Assembly (NCBI RefSeq): GCF_905475395.1
Contig: NC_058337.1
Span: 82,826,368 to 82,890,367, forward strand
DNA from: Chrysoperla carnea
Lineage: Eukaryota; Arthropoda; Insecta; Neuroptera; Chrysopidae
Direction: 5' to 3'
Length of the DNA: 64,000 nt
The notes under the pieces were generated by a model that saw nothing but the letters and a program-made list of their open reading frames with translations, was not told the DNA's origin and ran no database searches. A program made the position numbers and the translations under genes. Below are positions 14,199-26,700 of the stretch, one piece after another. The stretch's first letter is position 1; every line of letters starts with the position of its first letter.

Positions 14199-17100
14199 TC
14201 AATCAATTTTAACAGCACTGTAAATTTTTCTAATAAATGAATAAGCAGCAAAGAATCCTATTGTTCCAGTCAACAACCAAAATGTTAAGACCATTAAACC
14301 AGTGTATGATATATACAATAGAGTGGGGATGAATTCAGTAATTTCTAATTTTGTAACAAAATAAAATATTGAATATGCAAACACGTATACAGCTGAACCA
14401 CCTGATACGATGAAACTTCGCCACCACCAATGGTAATCCTATAAAATAAAATTTTAAAGATTTAATAACTACCATTGAATACAGCATAGCACCATAAGGG
14501 ATCATACAAGTAGCCACATATAAACGTAAATATTGATACCGAATAATGGTATATTTCTATTAAAAAAAGTAAAAGTGGCCACACCTTTTAATAATTTTAA
14601 GTTTCAAATTTAATTAAAAACTATTTATTTTTGCGAAATTTTAAATAAAAATCACGAACTCCATAATACCTAAATTATTTAATAAAAATTCTAGGTATAT
14701 TATTAAAAAGGAAATTTTATAGCCAAAAGATTATTTTTTTCAGCATATAAAAATACGTAAGAAATTCTTTAATGCGAGATTGAGATCTCTAGCTGTTCCG
14801 AGAAGTGGTTTGATGCGTAATGGCTAAGAGTAAATGACAATAATGAACAATAGTAACTTTAGGTGGAATGTGATTCGAACTGAGCGAAAATTAAAAAAAA
14901 ATATATACGTATAATAACTTATGAACTCTTTACGAAGACTGAACTGTCGAAGAAGTAATGATAATTTTTTTACGAGTACTAGCACAAATCTAATAATTTA
15001 CTAAAAAAGAATCATACAAATCAAAATGTATTATTTTTATTGACATTCCTGCGTAAACAAATAAATTTAAACTTTACATTTGAACTTACCTCTCCACATA
15101 ATTGAAAATAAACCATTACAATGGAAATTTGTGAACATGATATAACAAGTATACAAAATACAAGGAACAAAAATCCAAATAAATAATAAAATTGATTTTC
15201 CCATATTGCGGTAAATATGAAAAACAATTCAATAAATACTGCACCAAATGGTAAAATACCAGCCATTAATGTACTGCAAACACAAATACATACAAAATTT
15301 AATACATATAAAATGTGACACTTTCTTAAATATTTAAAAATATTATTTACCATAAAAATGTATTCATATACCAAACTTGCTCAGGTACTTGACGTGGAAT
15401 TTGATTTGTTCGTACCGGATGTTGATATGGTTGTTTTCGGTAACCGAAATAGTAGCCCAAAAATACCAATGGTAATGATATACAAAACCATAATAATAAC
15501 AATGCAATCATTGTGGAAAATGGTACAGCCCCACTGGAATCTTTACCCCAAATGAAAAAGTTTAATAGAAAACATGTACCAAATACAATAGCCGGATATA
15601 ATACAGCTGTTAAGAATGCAGCACGTTTCCATTGACGTCCTTTCATTGTTTTATACAACCGAGCTGAAAAATATCCGGCGATTAAACCCATAAACACGTA
15701 TAAAAATATAACAGCTGTCATTAATGCCCCACGGGATGATGGGGACAACATTCCTAACATGGCAAAAACTGCAAAATAAAAAAATTAAATTAATAAAAAT
15801 TAACGTTTAAGAGTACCTTCTAGACTTATTACAAGATAGTTTCTCAGTGTGATGGTTAATTTTTAAATTCAAACACATTTTTAAAATTAAATATCATATT
15901 ATAGACAAAGAGCTTAAGATAGAGGAGAAGGTTCTCATTACTGGCAATGCTAAAAAAGAAAAAAAGAGTATACGAGTTTCAGTGCTTTAAGTGATTGGGT
16001 CCAGTCATAAAAGTTCTCCACCTCCATAATTTTGTTTAAAAAAATTTATGTTAGCAGAGCGTAGTTTCGATCTACGTATCTCTGATTTGAGAGCCCAGCA
16101 TGCTTCCGCTGCGCTATTTCGCTCTATGTAATAATATCGTAATGTACTGATTCTGATTTAAATACAGTAGTATTTACAGGCCACTAATTACTAAATGGCT
16201 TTCGTGCCTGTATACGCGACTTTCTCTTCTATCTTATATTCTTTGATTATAGAAAAAAAAATTTCACACCATTCCCTCTCTCTCTAACTTTTAAGTCTTG
16301 CGATATAGAAATCTGGAAAGTGGCGTCAGCAATATTCAATAAAGACTATCTATGTTAATTAAAAGACGGGGGGGGGTGGATAAGCCCATTTGTATTTTTT
16401 TATGGTCACATAAATACAGTAGTACAGCGGATGATTGAATAATCAATTGGAATGCTTTTTTATTAATTAAAATATTTTATTTTATTTTACTAACAAAATC
16501 CTAAAATAAACTTCAATATGTCGTTATCATACTGAGAAACTCACTTAAGTTCAAACAGTTTTATTTTTCGGTTATTTAGAAAATATTAGAAACTTACAAA
16601 TTGTTATCAAAGCCATAAAAAATATCTGTATTCCACTGCCAATAACCGCAGCAAAGAGCCGCGTATGTCTTGGTGGACGAAACACATCTCCGTGTACCAA
16701 TTTCCATCCCGTTTCTTCAATAGCTTCATCGAATCCGTCATCCGCATTATAGCGGGCAATATCTCGTCGTAGTGTTCGGACCATAATCATTGTTAAAATT
16801 CCTAAGAAAAAAAAGAGCAATTTATAGAGGAGTTAATTTATAGAGAATTATCATAAGTTAATCCAAAATTTTATACCTGATAAGAAAAATATTACAACTA
16901 ATGAATTAATAATCGAAAACCAATGGATTTGTACATCATTCATTCCTAAATAAATATCCCAACGGGACGCCCAACTAACATCAGACTTTTCCCATTGGAC
17001 AGAATATGTAAATAATAAGGTTGTGCCTGCATTCCCATTGACTTCTTGCGGCCGTGGATTATCTGGGAATGTACATGTACCATCATTAAAATTAATTTCA

Positions 17101-17886
17101 GACAGATGAACAGATTGTGCTTCAACTTCAAAGCCCACAACTCGATATAATTGCCTAAAATACATATAAAATTTATATCTTTCTTCTGAATGTATTTTGA
17201 GGACGAAAATTTGTGTGGAATTCTGAAGTTTCAGTTCCGCCGATTTTAAATTTTTTACACTTGATATTGTCTGATATTATAGACTTGTAGTCTGATACCA
17301 AACAAAATATGTATCAAAATTCAAAAATCAATCGAACATAAAATCTTTCCAGAACTTTAATAGAAGTTTTACTTACGGCACATGTGAATGGTAGAATAAT
17401 TTAATTTTTAAATGATTATTAATATATTGTTTATTTTTAATATTTATCCCTAAAGGATATCCATGCTCTACTTGAACTTCTTGCGTATCTCGATTTAAGT
17501 ATCTTGTCGCCGCTGGTAAATTATCTACAAGCCTAAAAATTGCAAAACTCGCTATATAATTTTGATTTTTTCGACAAAATCGCTGCAAATAATTGAGGAG
17601 CTGGATACAATAACGCTGTAAGTTTACAAAGTTTGAGCGCTATATAGATAAAAAAAGATAATTTGAGACAGCTTATGTCTTTCAAGAATATCTTATGCTT
17701 AAAATTTCTTACAATTTAAGGATTTAGCTATTTATTTTCGACTTCAAAATAATTCTGTTCAAATTCCCTAACTTAAAATTTTCAACTTTTCCAATACAAA
17801 GTTTATACGTATTTTCATAAATATAAATTAATCATATAGGCTAGGCTCCTGTGTATTACATCCTAGCGTCTATGTATCGTTGTATT

Positions 17887-17917
<31 letters not shown>

Positions 17918-19717
17918 TTTTTTAAGTTTCTGTTTTTTTTTCTTTTTTAATATTTTTGTTATTTTTCAGAAGTTTGTTTTAATTATAATTGTATCGAACG
18001 TTTAATTTAATTTTTACTTAATGAAATGTATATTTTTATTTTTTGTAAATGGCTTTAATGGCTTAATGGCCCTTGCCAAAATATTTTAAATAAAAAAAAA
18101 AAAAATAAATAAATAAATAAAAAAAATATAGGCTAGGCGAAGTTAAAAAATGTCCATATTTAGACAAAATTTAATTTTATAACATAAACGTAACAAATTA
18201 GTTGCGAAAAATATCATTATCTAATTCGAACGTCTTCAGCTTTTTGCTAATTTATGGGAACATCAAAATACGAAATATTTTCTTATATTGAAATATTTTT
18301 TAGTTTTAAACAAATTGAACTGTGTTAGTATTTTCTGTATAATACTTTCAGATTAGTATTTTCTGTGTAAGTTAATGAATTGACGAACATATGTCATAAT
18401 GCACCAATTTAATTTAATTAGTGGTTACACAAAAAATATACTCAATAAAGCCATGTGCACGCCTTCAAAATTTTTGTTATAAAGCCCTTAATTTTATTCG
18501 TACCGCAATTAAATTTTGATGGAAAGTAAAAAACATTACGAGAATTTAAAAAAACCAAACGGAGCAAAAATCGCGTAAGTGTCCCTACAATCCGTTCATT
18601 TGTAATCATAGCATTTTGTAGGAAATTTTCACCGCGACATAAAACTTTGTCAAAATATTGTTTGGAAATTTTTGAAAAATATGCATAGTTTGAAACATGT
18701 ATTATTTCCATGTCCATAATGTAAAATGATTATAAGTATTTGGTTCGCCAGGCCCATAGAGACTTTTGATTAGGATCCTAACTACAAAATCCTTATATGA
18801 ACAAATTTGGCCAAAACAACATTTGTACTTTCTCGGTTAATTCAGGAATGTAAATTTTAGTTTTACAATAACCTTGTCTTAGTAAAAGTATCCTTCAGAA
18901 TTGCGCACCGGGTTTTGCGAAGGACTCTACGATGAGTTAATTGAATTATCGCTATAAATAAAGTCTCTACGTTTTGTTGCAGAAAGGCAAATCAAGGCAA
19001 TTATCTAACTAACAATGTAAGGTATACCCAATGTAATCGTCTAATTGTTGAAAATAAGGATAAAATAGGACTGCAATTAATTCAATGTGACAAATGTTAA
19101 CTTCTATTGTGCCTTGAAAATACCGAAAATTTTATTTCTCCCCTTTAAGAGTATAATGAAGTAAATATGCTATCATAAGTGCATATCTTCAATGAATACA
19201 AAAATTGTAAACTTATCTTTTTAACTATTCCAAAACATTTAAATTATCAAAGGATTGTACAGAGTGCTTTTCCCAATTTCATTATTATAAATGATACTTA
19301 CAAATGAACAAAATATTCATGACGAATTCGTTCAATAACCTTCTGTGATGCTTCGGCATTCCAATTAATTGGATCATCGTGTGAGTGACACAATAATTTA
19401 CAGTCAATATTTTCAGCCATACGCACTTCATACGGTGTATTTACAATACGATCTCCTCGTAACACTTCACCAAGATTTTCTGATTTGTATATAAGTGTGC
19501 CATTTTTCGGTAAACAAAACGGCAACGAATAATATTCGTATGGTAATTGGGTGTGAACACTAGTCATTTTAACAGCTTTCACATCAATCTTTTGACCTTT
19601 ACGAAACTCAACCGGTGCGACACCCGGTATGTAAAATTGATGTGATATTCTGAATATCTGTATGAACAGTATTAATAATATTGGATTCATATTCTGTAAT
19701 AATTTTTTATACATCAT
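14199..19717 (-). CDS. TM9SF4: Transmembrane 9 superfamily member 4 (nonaspanin), complete seven-exon gene
   Basis: Exons in transcription order are 19717-19302, 17532-17377, 17154-16877, 16801-16598, 15768-15351, 15273-15090 and 14438-14199. Every junction is GT-AG with matching phase; the total is 1896 nt, 631 aa (human TM9SF4 is about 642). The protein starts with a hydrophobic signal ([20 protein letters not shown]) and then [11 protein letters not shown]. The lumenal domain carries [28 protein letters not shown] and [13 protein letters not shown]. The nine-helix region includes [40 protein letters not shown] and [15 protein letters not shown]. The C-terminus ends KIYSAVKID, a KxD signal known in this family to bind COPI and retain the protein in Golgi/endosomes. 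The family acts in membrane-protein trafficking and phagocytosis. Introns 1 and 4 contain transposon insertions. The PIGN-family gene lies about 1 kb upstream on the same strand. Confidence 0.96.
15900..16256 (-). mobile_element. TIR element carrying an initiator-tRNA-like core, copy 2 (TM9SF4 intron 4)
   Basis: This is the better-preserved copy of the element at 7605-7951, in opposite orientation. Its ends are inverted repeats of about 26 bp. The left end reads CAAAGAGCTTAAGATAGAGG and the reverse complement of the right end reads CAAAGAATATAAGATAGAAG. ATTATAG flanks both sides and may be the target duplication. No protein-coding capacity is present, so it is non-autonomous. Confidence 0.7.
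16052..16123 (-). pseudogene. Initiator tRNA-Met-like sequence in TIR element copy 2
   Basis: Read on the minus strand, the 72 nt begin AGCGAAATAGCGCAGCGGAA, continue GCATGCTGGGC, and end GATCGAAACTACGCTCTGCT plus A. The ATCGAAAC T-loop (A54 in place of the usual T) and the A1/3'-terminal TA ends are hallmarks of eukaryotic initiator tRNA. The anticodon arm is mutated (CTGGGCTCTCAAATCAG), so it is a relic. Confidence 0.7.
17834..18138 (+). mobile_element. 5'-truncated non-LTR retrotransposon tail with 13-bp target duplication
   Basis: The direct repeat ATATAGGCTAGGC occurs at 17834-17846 and 18126-18138. Between them lie ~280 bp that start with TCCTGTGTATTACATCC, contain (TATT)n and T-rich tracts, then GGCTTTAATGGCTTAATGG and CCCTTGCC, and end in an A-rich (AAATA)n tail. 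This is what a severely 5'-truncated LINE insertion looks like. It lies in TM9SF4 intron 1. The clade cannot be told from the tail. Confidence 0.7.
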
Positions 19718-20765
19718 TTTTGTTCAAGTTTTTTTAGGTTACGTTTTATTTATTTTTTATGCAGAACTTGTATTTTCATTTGTGTCAAATACTTTCTAAA
19801 ATTCCATTGTAAAACTTACTGTAACATTGCTTTTGGAATTAAACTAATTACTTTTACAAATTGTATTTTATTGTAAAATAAAAAATTTTTGTCAGAAAAT
19901 CATGTCAAGTTTACACATCAAACTGTCATTTTTATTGCGTGTAAAACACACACGATTGCAAATTGACTTTTCTGATTTGTCTTAATACCAACTCTTAACA
20001 AAAATTACTATTATGAAAATTAATGACAAATCCCAATAGATGTCTCGAAATCACTCAATTTTTGGAAGCAACAATATTTTAAATTATTTTAAAATTTTAA
20101 TTTTGTGTCGTTGAGGACAGAATGGACTTTCTTATTTTTCGTTTCTTCCCTTCTAGCTAAAGATGTATAGCTTCATGGTGACGCTGGCTTTGAGTTTTTT
20201 ACGATTTAATTCTGCTGAAATTTTTTTTCATCCAGATGGCAGCATGGCCAAAACTGGCCACGTGATCTAATTTGACGCACAAACTCAGCGTTATACAGCG
20301 AAAATACACCTTATAGTATAAGAGATTCTCAAACCCTTAGAAAGACTTGAAGCTCTTGGAAGACGATGATTGCAATTGTAATTTAACGTAAAACGATTAT
20401 TTTCCGTTCACTTATTACGCCATCTACTGACAAAAGCTCAACCTTTGTCAATTTGTACATTTTAAAATTATTTTTGCATCTAACACCTGGAAAAACGCAT
20501 TTTACAACATTTTTCGAATGGAAGACTTACATTTTTTGCATTTCTTTGACTTTAATTAATCAAAAAAAATAAGTTTCGTCTTTGGTCAAATTTTACATTA
20601 AAATTTTTTTTTGCGTCGTTTCCCTGCAACGGATAATCTCCGTTGTGTTGATTTTATTAAGGATAAATGAAAATGATATTTTACATGTTAAAATAAGTCA
20701 CAGAATTTTATTATTTAGAAATTGAAAATACGTACAATAGCAATACATTTCTTAGACACTCACTT
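19718..20765. other. TM9SF4 promoter region and PIGN-family 3' flank
   Basis: This 1-kb spacer separates two genes transcribed in the same (minus) direction. It should contain the promoter and 5' UTR of TM9SF4 and the 3' UTR of the PIGN relative. I see no open frame, TATA-type box or repeat I can defend. Confidence 0.5.
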
Positions 20766-23700
20766 TCAAGTACGAATATGTACATTTGTTAAAAATATGG
20801 CCAATTTAAACATAATTGGTACCAATAAAAATAAAAAATTAAACAATGTGAATAAAGTAAATGGTATCATAATATCATACAAATTACCATCTGTTTTTAT
20901 TAAATAAATTAAATGTACGGTAAATAAATTAGCCGTTAACATTAATATCAAATAAAATTTATATAATGATATTTGATTCTTTATCACTAATATTGTATAG
21001 ATTGTAATAAATACAGATAATATTGGTATCAATATTTTATAAAATATTAAATATGATATTATATAATAATCTTGATCTTTTTCTGTATTCAATGCAATAA
21101 AACCATTTATCATTTTTTCATTCCATTCGAATATTTCTTTGTAATTATTTGTACCAAAAAAGGCAAGCATTATATAATAGATCTATATTTATGTAAGTTA
21201 AGAAAATATTATAGGGAATAGAGAACTTTTTTTTAATAGAACATGAAAGCCATAATATTTGCTGTCTCCGAATTAGTCAGAAATATTGTTTATTGTTGAG
21301 AGCTTCAATTTGTGGAAGTCTATAATGATGATTTTTTATAACAAATTTTAATAGTAAAAAATATTTAGAGTGTTGTAAATTTTGTTTTGCTATTTAAACA
21401 ATGGTTACATTGAAAATTATACAAATAAATGGTCACATTATGTAACAACTATATATATATAGAATTGTTACATAATGTGTGACTTCGAAAAGACTTTCAT
21501 TTGAAACATTTTTCTATAAACTTAATAAATTTAATAGAAATCGAATACGGAAAAATAAAATTTTTGACTTCAATATCTACCCTATTGTAACGACTATTTG
21601 GATTCGAAGCCAGGTGAATTCTTGGTAACTCTGATGTATACATAGAAATATAACAATTTAACAGTAAAGCAACAAGTAAAGTTATTTAAAGTTTTTTGGG
21701 GTCATTGTTTGTCAAAAGCATATCTTATAATATTTTCGTTAAGCTCACCGTTCTTTAGGTATTAACAATTTAATGTTTTGGAAAAAAAAAAACAATGGTA
21801 AAAATTTTTCTGAAATAATTTATGCACGTCCGATAACAAAATCCTGTACAGTAATTATATACAGGGTGGGCCATTTTAACCAATCAAAAACTAACTCAAA
21901 CAAAAGTTTCAGAGTGTGATGGGGGACATCATGTTCTGACGTCATCATATAGCACAGCAGTGCGTATCGTAGATTAATTTAAAAAAAATGGAAAATCGAA
22001 AATTGAAAGTGTATAATGTATGCTGTATATGTGAAATGTGTATGCTTTTGCTGTGACTATATATACAGGACATAAAATAGCCCTTTTTCACACCCTTATA
22101 TCTCAGAAACTACTTGAGCTATAATGTTGAAACTTTCAACTTAAGTAGATATTTACCCTGGGACGCCGTAAATCAAAGCTCACGTTCACGGCTCTCATCG
22201 TTTCCGAGCAATAACGCGTCAAAAAACGGCCACGCCCCGAAATTTTGTTACTGACTCATATAAATTCACAGCAAAACTGAGAAATGGTATCAAGATGCGG
22301 TTTTCATTAAAATAAATTAGAAAAAAATCATACCCCAGAAAAACTTCCAAATATCAAAATTTTTAACGGGAAATGGGAAATTTCGCTAATTAAAGGTGCA
22401 TTTTTTCCGTATTTAAAATACATGGTAAAATATGAACCAATCAGAAGGCTAGTTTTTTTTCCTATACAATTTGTATGGTAAAACTTAAATACGCTTAAAA
22501 ATTTGTTATTTATATAATTTTAATTAAATATTGATTAAATTTGAATAAATATTATATAAATATTCAAAAATTAATTGTGTAATTCAATATTTTTAACGGG
22601 AAATGGGAAATTTCGCTAATTAAAAGTGCATTTTTAGCCCTATTAAAATAACATGGTAAAATATGAACCAATCAGAAGGCTAGTTTTTTTTCCTATACAA
22701 TTTGTATGGTAAAACTAAAATACGCCTAAAAATTTGTTATTTATATAATTTTAATTAAATATTGATTAAATTTGAATAAATATTAAATAAATATTCAAAA
22801 ATTAATTGTGTATTTCAATATTTCCAACTTAAAATATTATAAAAATTAAATAAAATATATCTTATTACTAAGACCCTATGAAATTCAAAGTACCATGTAG
22901 AAAACATATTAAAATTATTATGTTACATTAATTAGGAAAATTTTAATTTGCTTTTATAGCGAAAACTGTAAGAGATAGAACAAAAGTTTAAATGCAAAAA
23001 ATGTTCCTTGCATAAAATTAAACAATTCTGTATGAAAAATTTTGTTGTAAAGGTAATTGTTTTCCCGTGAAAAGCAAATAAAGTAAAAAATTAAATTGCA
23101 ATTTTCGGAAAAACGGTAAGAGATAGAACAAAAGTTTAAATGTAAAAAATGTTCCTTACATAAAAATAAACAACTTTTGTTTGAAACATTTTTTCGAAAA
23201 AACAATCATTTTCCCTCGAGAAAGTAAATAACCAGTCCTGTTTTTTTCGTTAATGCAAAATCCAACTATTTTTGTCCTTAAATTTAAAAAAAGTATAAAT
23301 ATAATTTTACAAGAAGTTTTAAACCATTTTGCTTAAATGGCTTGTAGTGTTTACTACTAATTGTTGCAATGACAACGAATTTTATTTTCTTAAAAACAAT
23401 GGTATTGTTATGTTCAACAATAAATAATCTTGCAACCCAATTTTGAAGCCGACACCCTCAATCGATTACGTTGAAATTTTGTAAGCACGCTGACTTTGAA
23501 TGACATTGAATTTTTATGGTTGACTTGATCAAATTTTCTCTTCGCTTCCGCCATATTTTGTTAAATGGGGGGGGGGGATGTTATTACTCAATTTTAAAGC
23601 AGATATCTTCAACCGATTGAGTTGAAATTTTGTATACACGTTTAGATTTGATAACAAAACATGGTAAGGTTAGTGGCGTTATTATTTTTCCATCACTTCC

Positions 23701-26700
23701 ACTATAATTGATTTATCTATAAATGATTCAGCTATACCGATTCTAAGGGACTTCTAAATTATAGAAAGATGCGATTTTGGACATTCGACAGAGACTTGCT
23801 TGAATTGAGGGTCAACCTATGCGCAGTACTATTACATGTAATCCTCGTGTGCGCACAAGCAATTTTTAAGGCCTACATGTGCGCAGTAACAAAATATAAA
23901 TTTAGCGTATGCGCAGTTGCAAGATTCAGGATAAATGCATGCGCACAACTATAATTATTGATTAATCTGTGGGCACTTCCCGGATATAATACCCAAATAT
24001 GCGCACTAACAAAATATAAAGTCCCTGTATGTGCAGTTGTAATATTCAGGATCAACCCATGCGCAGTATTATTACATGTAATCCACATGTGCGCACATGC
24101 AATATATAAGGCCTACATATGCGCAGTAGCAAAATATTAACCAAGCTAATGCGCAGTTCTAAGATTCAGGTAAAATGCATGCGCAGAACTATCATTTGTG
24201 ATTAATTTATGCGCATTTTCAATATTTAAGGACCAAATATGCCCATTTACAAAATATAGGGTTCCCGTTTGCGCAGTTGTAATATTTAGAATCAACCCAT
24301 GCGCAGTACTACATCATGTAATCCACATGCGTGTACTAGCAATATATAAGGCCTATATAAACGCAGTAACAAAATATAAATTCAGCGTATGCGTAGTTGT
24401 AAGATTCAGGATAAATGCATACGCACAACTATAATTATTGATTAATCTGTGCGCACTTGCCGGATATAATACTCAAATATGCGCACTAACAAAATATAAA
24501 GTCCCTGTATGCGCAGTTGTAATATTCAGGATCAACCCATGCGCAGTACTATTACATGTAATCCACATGTGCGCACTAGCAATATATAAGGCCAACATAT
24601 GCGCAGTAGCAAAATATTAATGAAACTAATGCGCAGTTCTAAGATTCAGGTAAAATGCATGCGCAGAACTATAATTTGAGATTAATTTATGCGCATTTTC
24701 AATATTTAAGGACCAAATATGCCCATTAACAAAATATAAGGTCCCTGTTTGCGCAGTTGTAATATTTAGAATCAACCCATGTGCAGTAATATTTCATGTA
24801 ATCCACATGCGTGCACTAGCAATGTATTAGGCCTACATACGCGCAGTAACAAAATATAAATTCAGCGTATGCGTAGTTGTAAGATTTAGGATAAATGCAT
24901 GGGCCGAACTATAATTTGTGATTAATCTGTACGTACTTCCAATATATAAGACCCAAATATGCACACTTACAAAATTTAAGGTCAATGTGTGCGCAGTTGT
25001 TGTATTCCAGATTATCCCATGCGCAGAACAATTATATGGGATCAAAGTGTGCGCAATACCAATATATAAGACCCAAATATGCGCACTTACAAAATATAAG
25101 GCCCCTGTATGAGCCGTTGTAATATTCAGGATCAATCCATGTGCAGAACTATTTTATGAAATCAAGCTGTGCGTATTACCCATAAATAAGGCCTAAATAT
25201 TTGCAGTTACATAATATCTGTCTGTCCATATGCACATCTGTCTGCCAACACGATAACTCAAAAACGAAAAGAGATATTAAGATGAAATTTTTATAGCGTA
25301 CTCAGGACGTAAAAAGTGAGGTCAAGTTCGTAAATGATCATTATACGTCAATTGATTTCTGGGTCTGTGGAACCCATCTTGTAAACCGTTAGAGATATAA
25401 CAAAAATTTTAATGTAAAAAATATTCCTTATAAAGAAATAACCAACTTTTGCATAAAACATTTTTTCGAAAACATGACTGTTTACCCATGCGGACGCAAA
25501 TTAGGCGTAAATTATATAGAATGCATTATATAATAATCAATATCAGTTATATGAAAAGGAAATTTTCATTATAATATTTATAAATAACACTATTTTGATG
25601 ACATCTTGTTCGGCATATTTCTTGACGTACGAGGCTCAGTATTCAACAGTAATTCAATGTATGCATAATGGTGAGTTAAAATTGTTACAAACACTTTCAA
25701 CTTAAATACTATTGCCTGGCAAAAAGAAGTGATATCCCACCAAAAACATAAATGTGTAAAAAGGCGTAGATGAATTCCAATAAACTCAATTACGTCAGCC
25801 CAAAAAAGTTGTGAAATCCCGTAGAGAAAAAAATTATTCGAAAAAAAATTATAAAAATGGCATAAATTTATTGAGTAACTTTTCCGTAAAGAAACATTAA
25901 AGTATTACATTAGCAACTTTTCGGTGCCTTCATACCTACACGCACCTGTATAGGAGAACAAAAGATAATCGTTAACCCCCTACTATCTCCCTCCTCCCCT
26001 CTAATGTTATGACGTAATAATTTTTTCACAACTTTTATGAAACATCAAAATTTAAATTTAAACAATCAAAGTATTCTTTAGATTAAAGTCAAGCACCTAC
26101 TTAACAAAGGCCTAATTTTTTTTACTAAAGTAAGAAAATTATTGGTTTAAATTTCTTGTCAAGTTTCTCCTTAGTACGTATTTATTTAATATTTTACTTC
26201 GCAAGTTTTTTATTTTTAGATTCGTTTTTATATTCCGAAAACTTGCGAAGTAAAATATTAAATAAATACGTACTAAGGAGAAACTTGACAAGAAATTTAA
26301 ACCAATAATTTTCTTACTTTAGTAAAAAAAATTAGGCCTTTGTTAAGTAGGTGCTTGACTTTAATCTAAAGAATACTTTGATTGTTTAAATTTAAATTTT
26401 GATGTTTCATAAAAGTTGTGAAAAAATTATTACGTCATAACATTAGAGGGGAGGAGGGAGATAGTAGGGGGTTAACGATTATCTTTTGTTCTCCTATACA
26501 GGTGCGTGTAGGTATGAAGGCACCGAAAAGTTGCTAATGTAATACTTTAATGTTTCTTTACGGAAAAGTTACTCAATAAATTTATGCCATTTTTATAATT
26601 TTTTTTCGAATAATTTTTTTCTCTACGGGATTTCACAACTTTTTTGGGCTGACGTAATTGAGTTTATTGGAATTCATCTACGCCTTTTTACACATTTATG

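Noticed and set aside
23769-25135. Several 60-100-codon open frames on both strands in the minisatellite
   Set aside because: They are a by-product of the exact 30-bp (10-codon) period; stops recur at the same monomer positions in every frame and no start or splice context is present.
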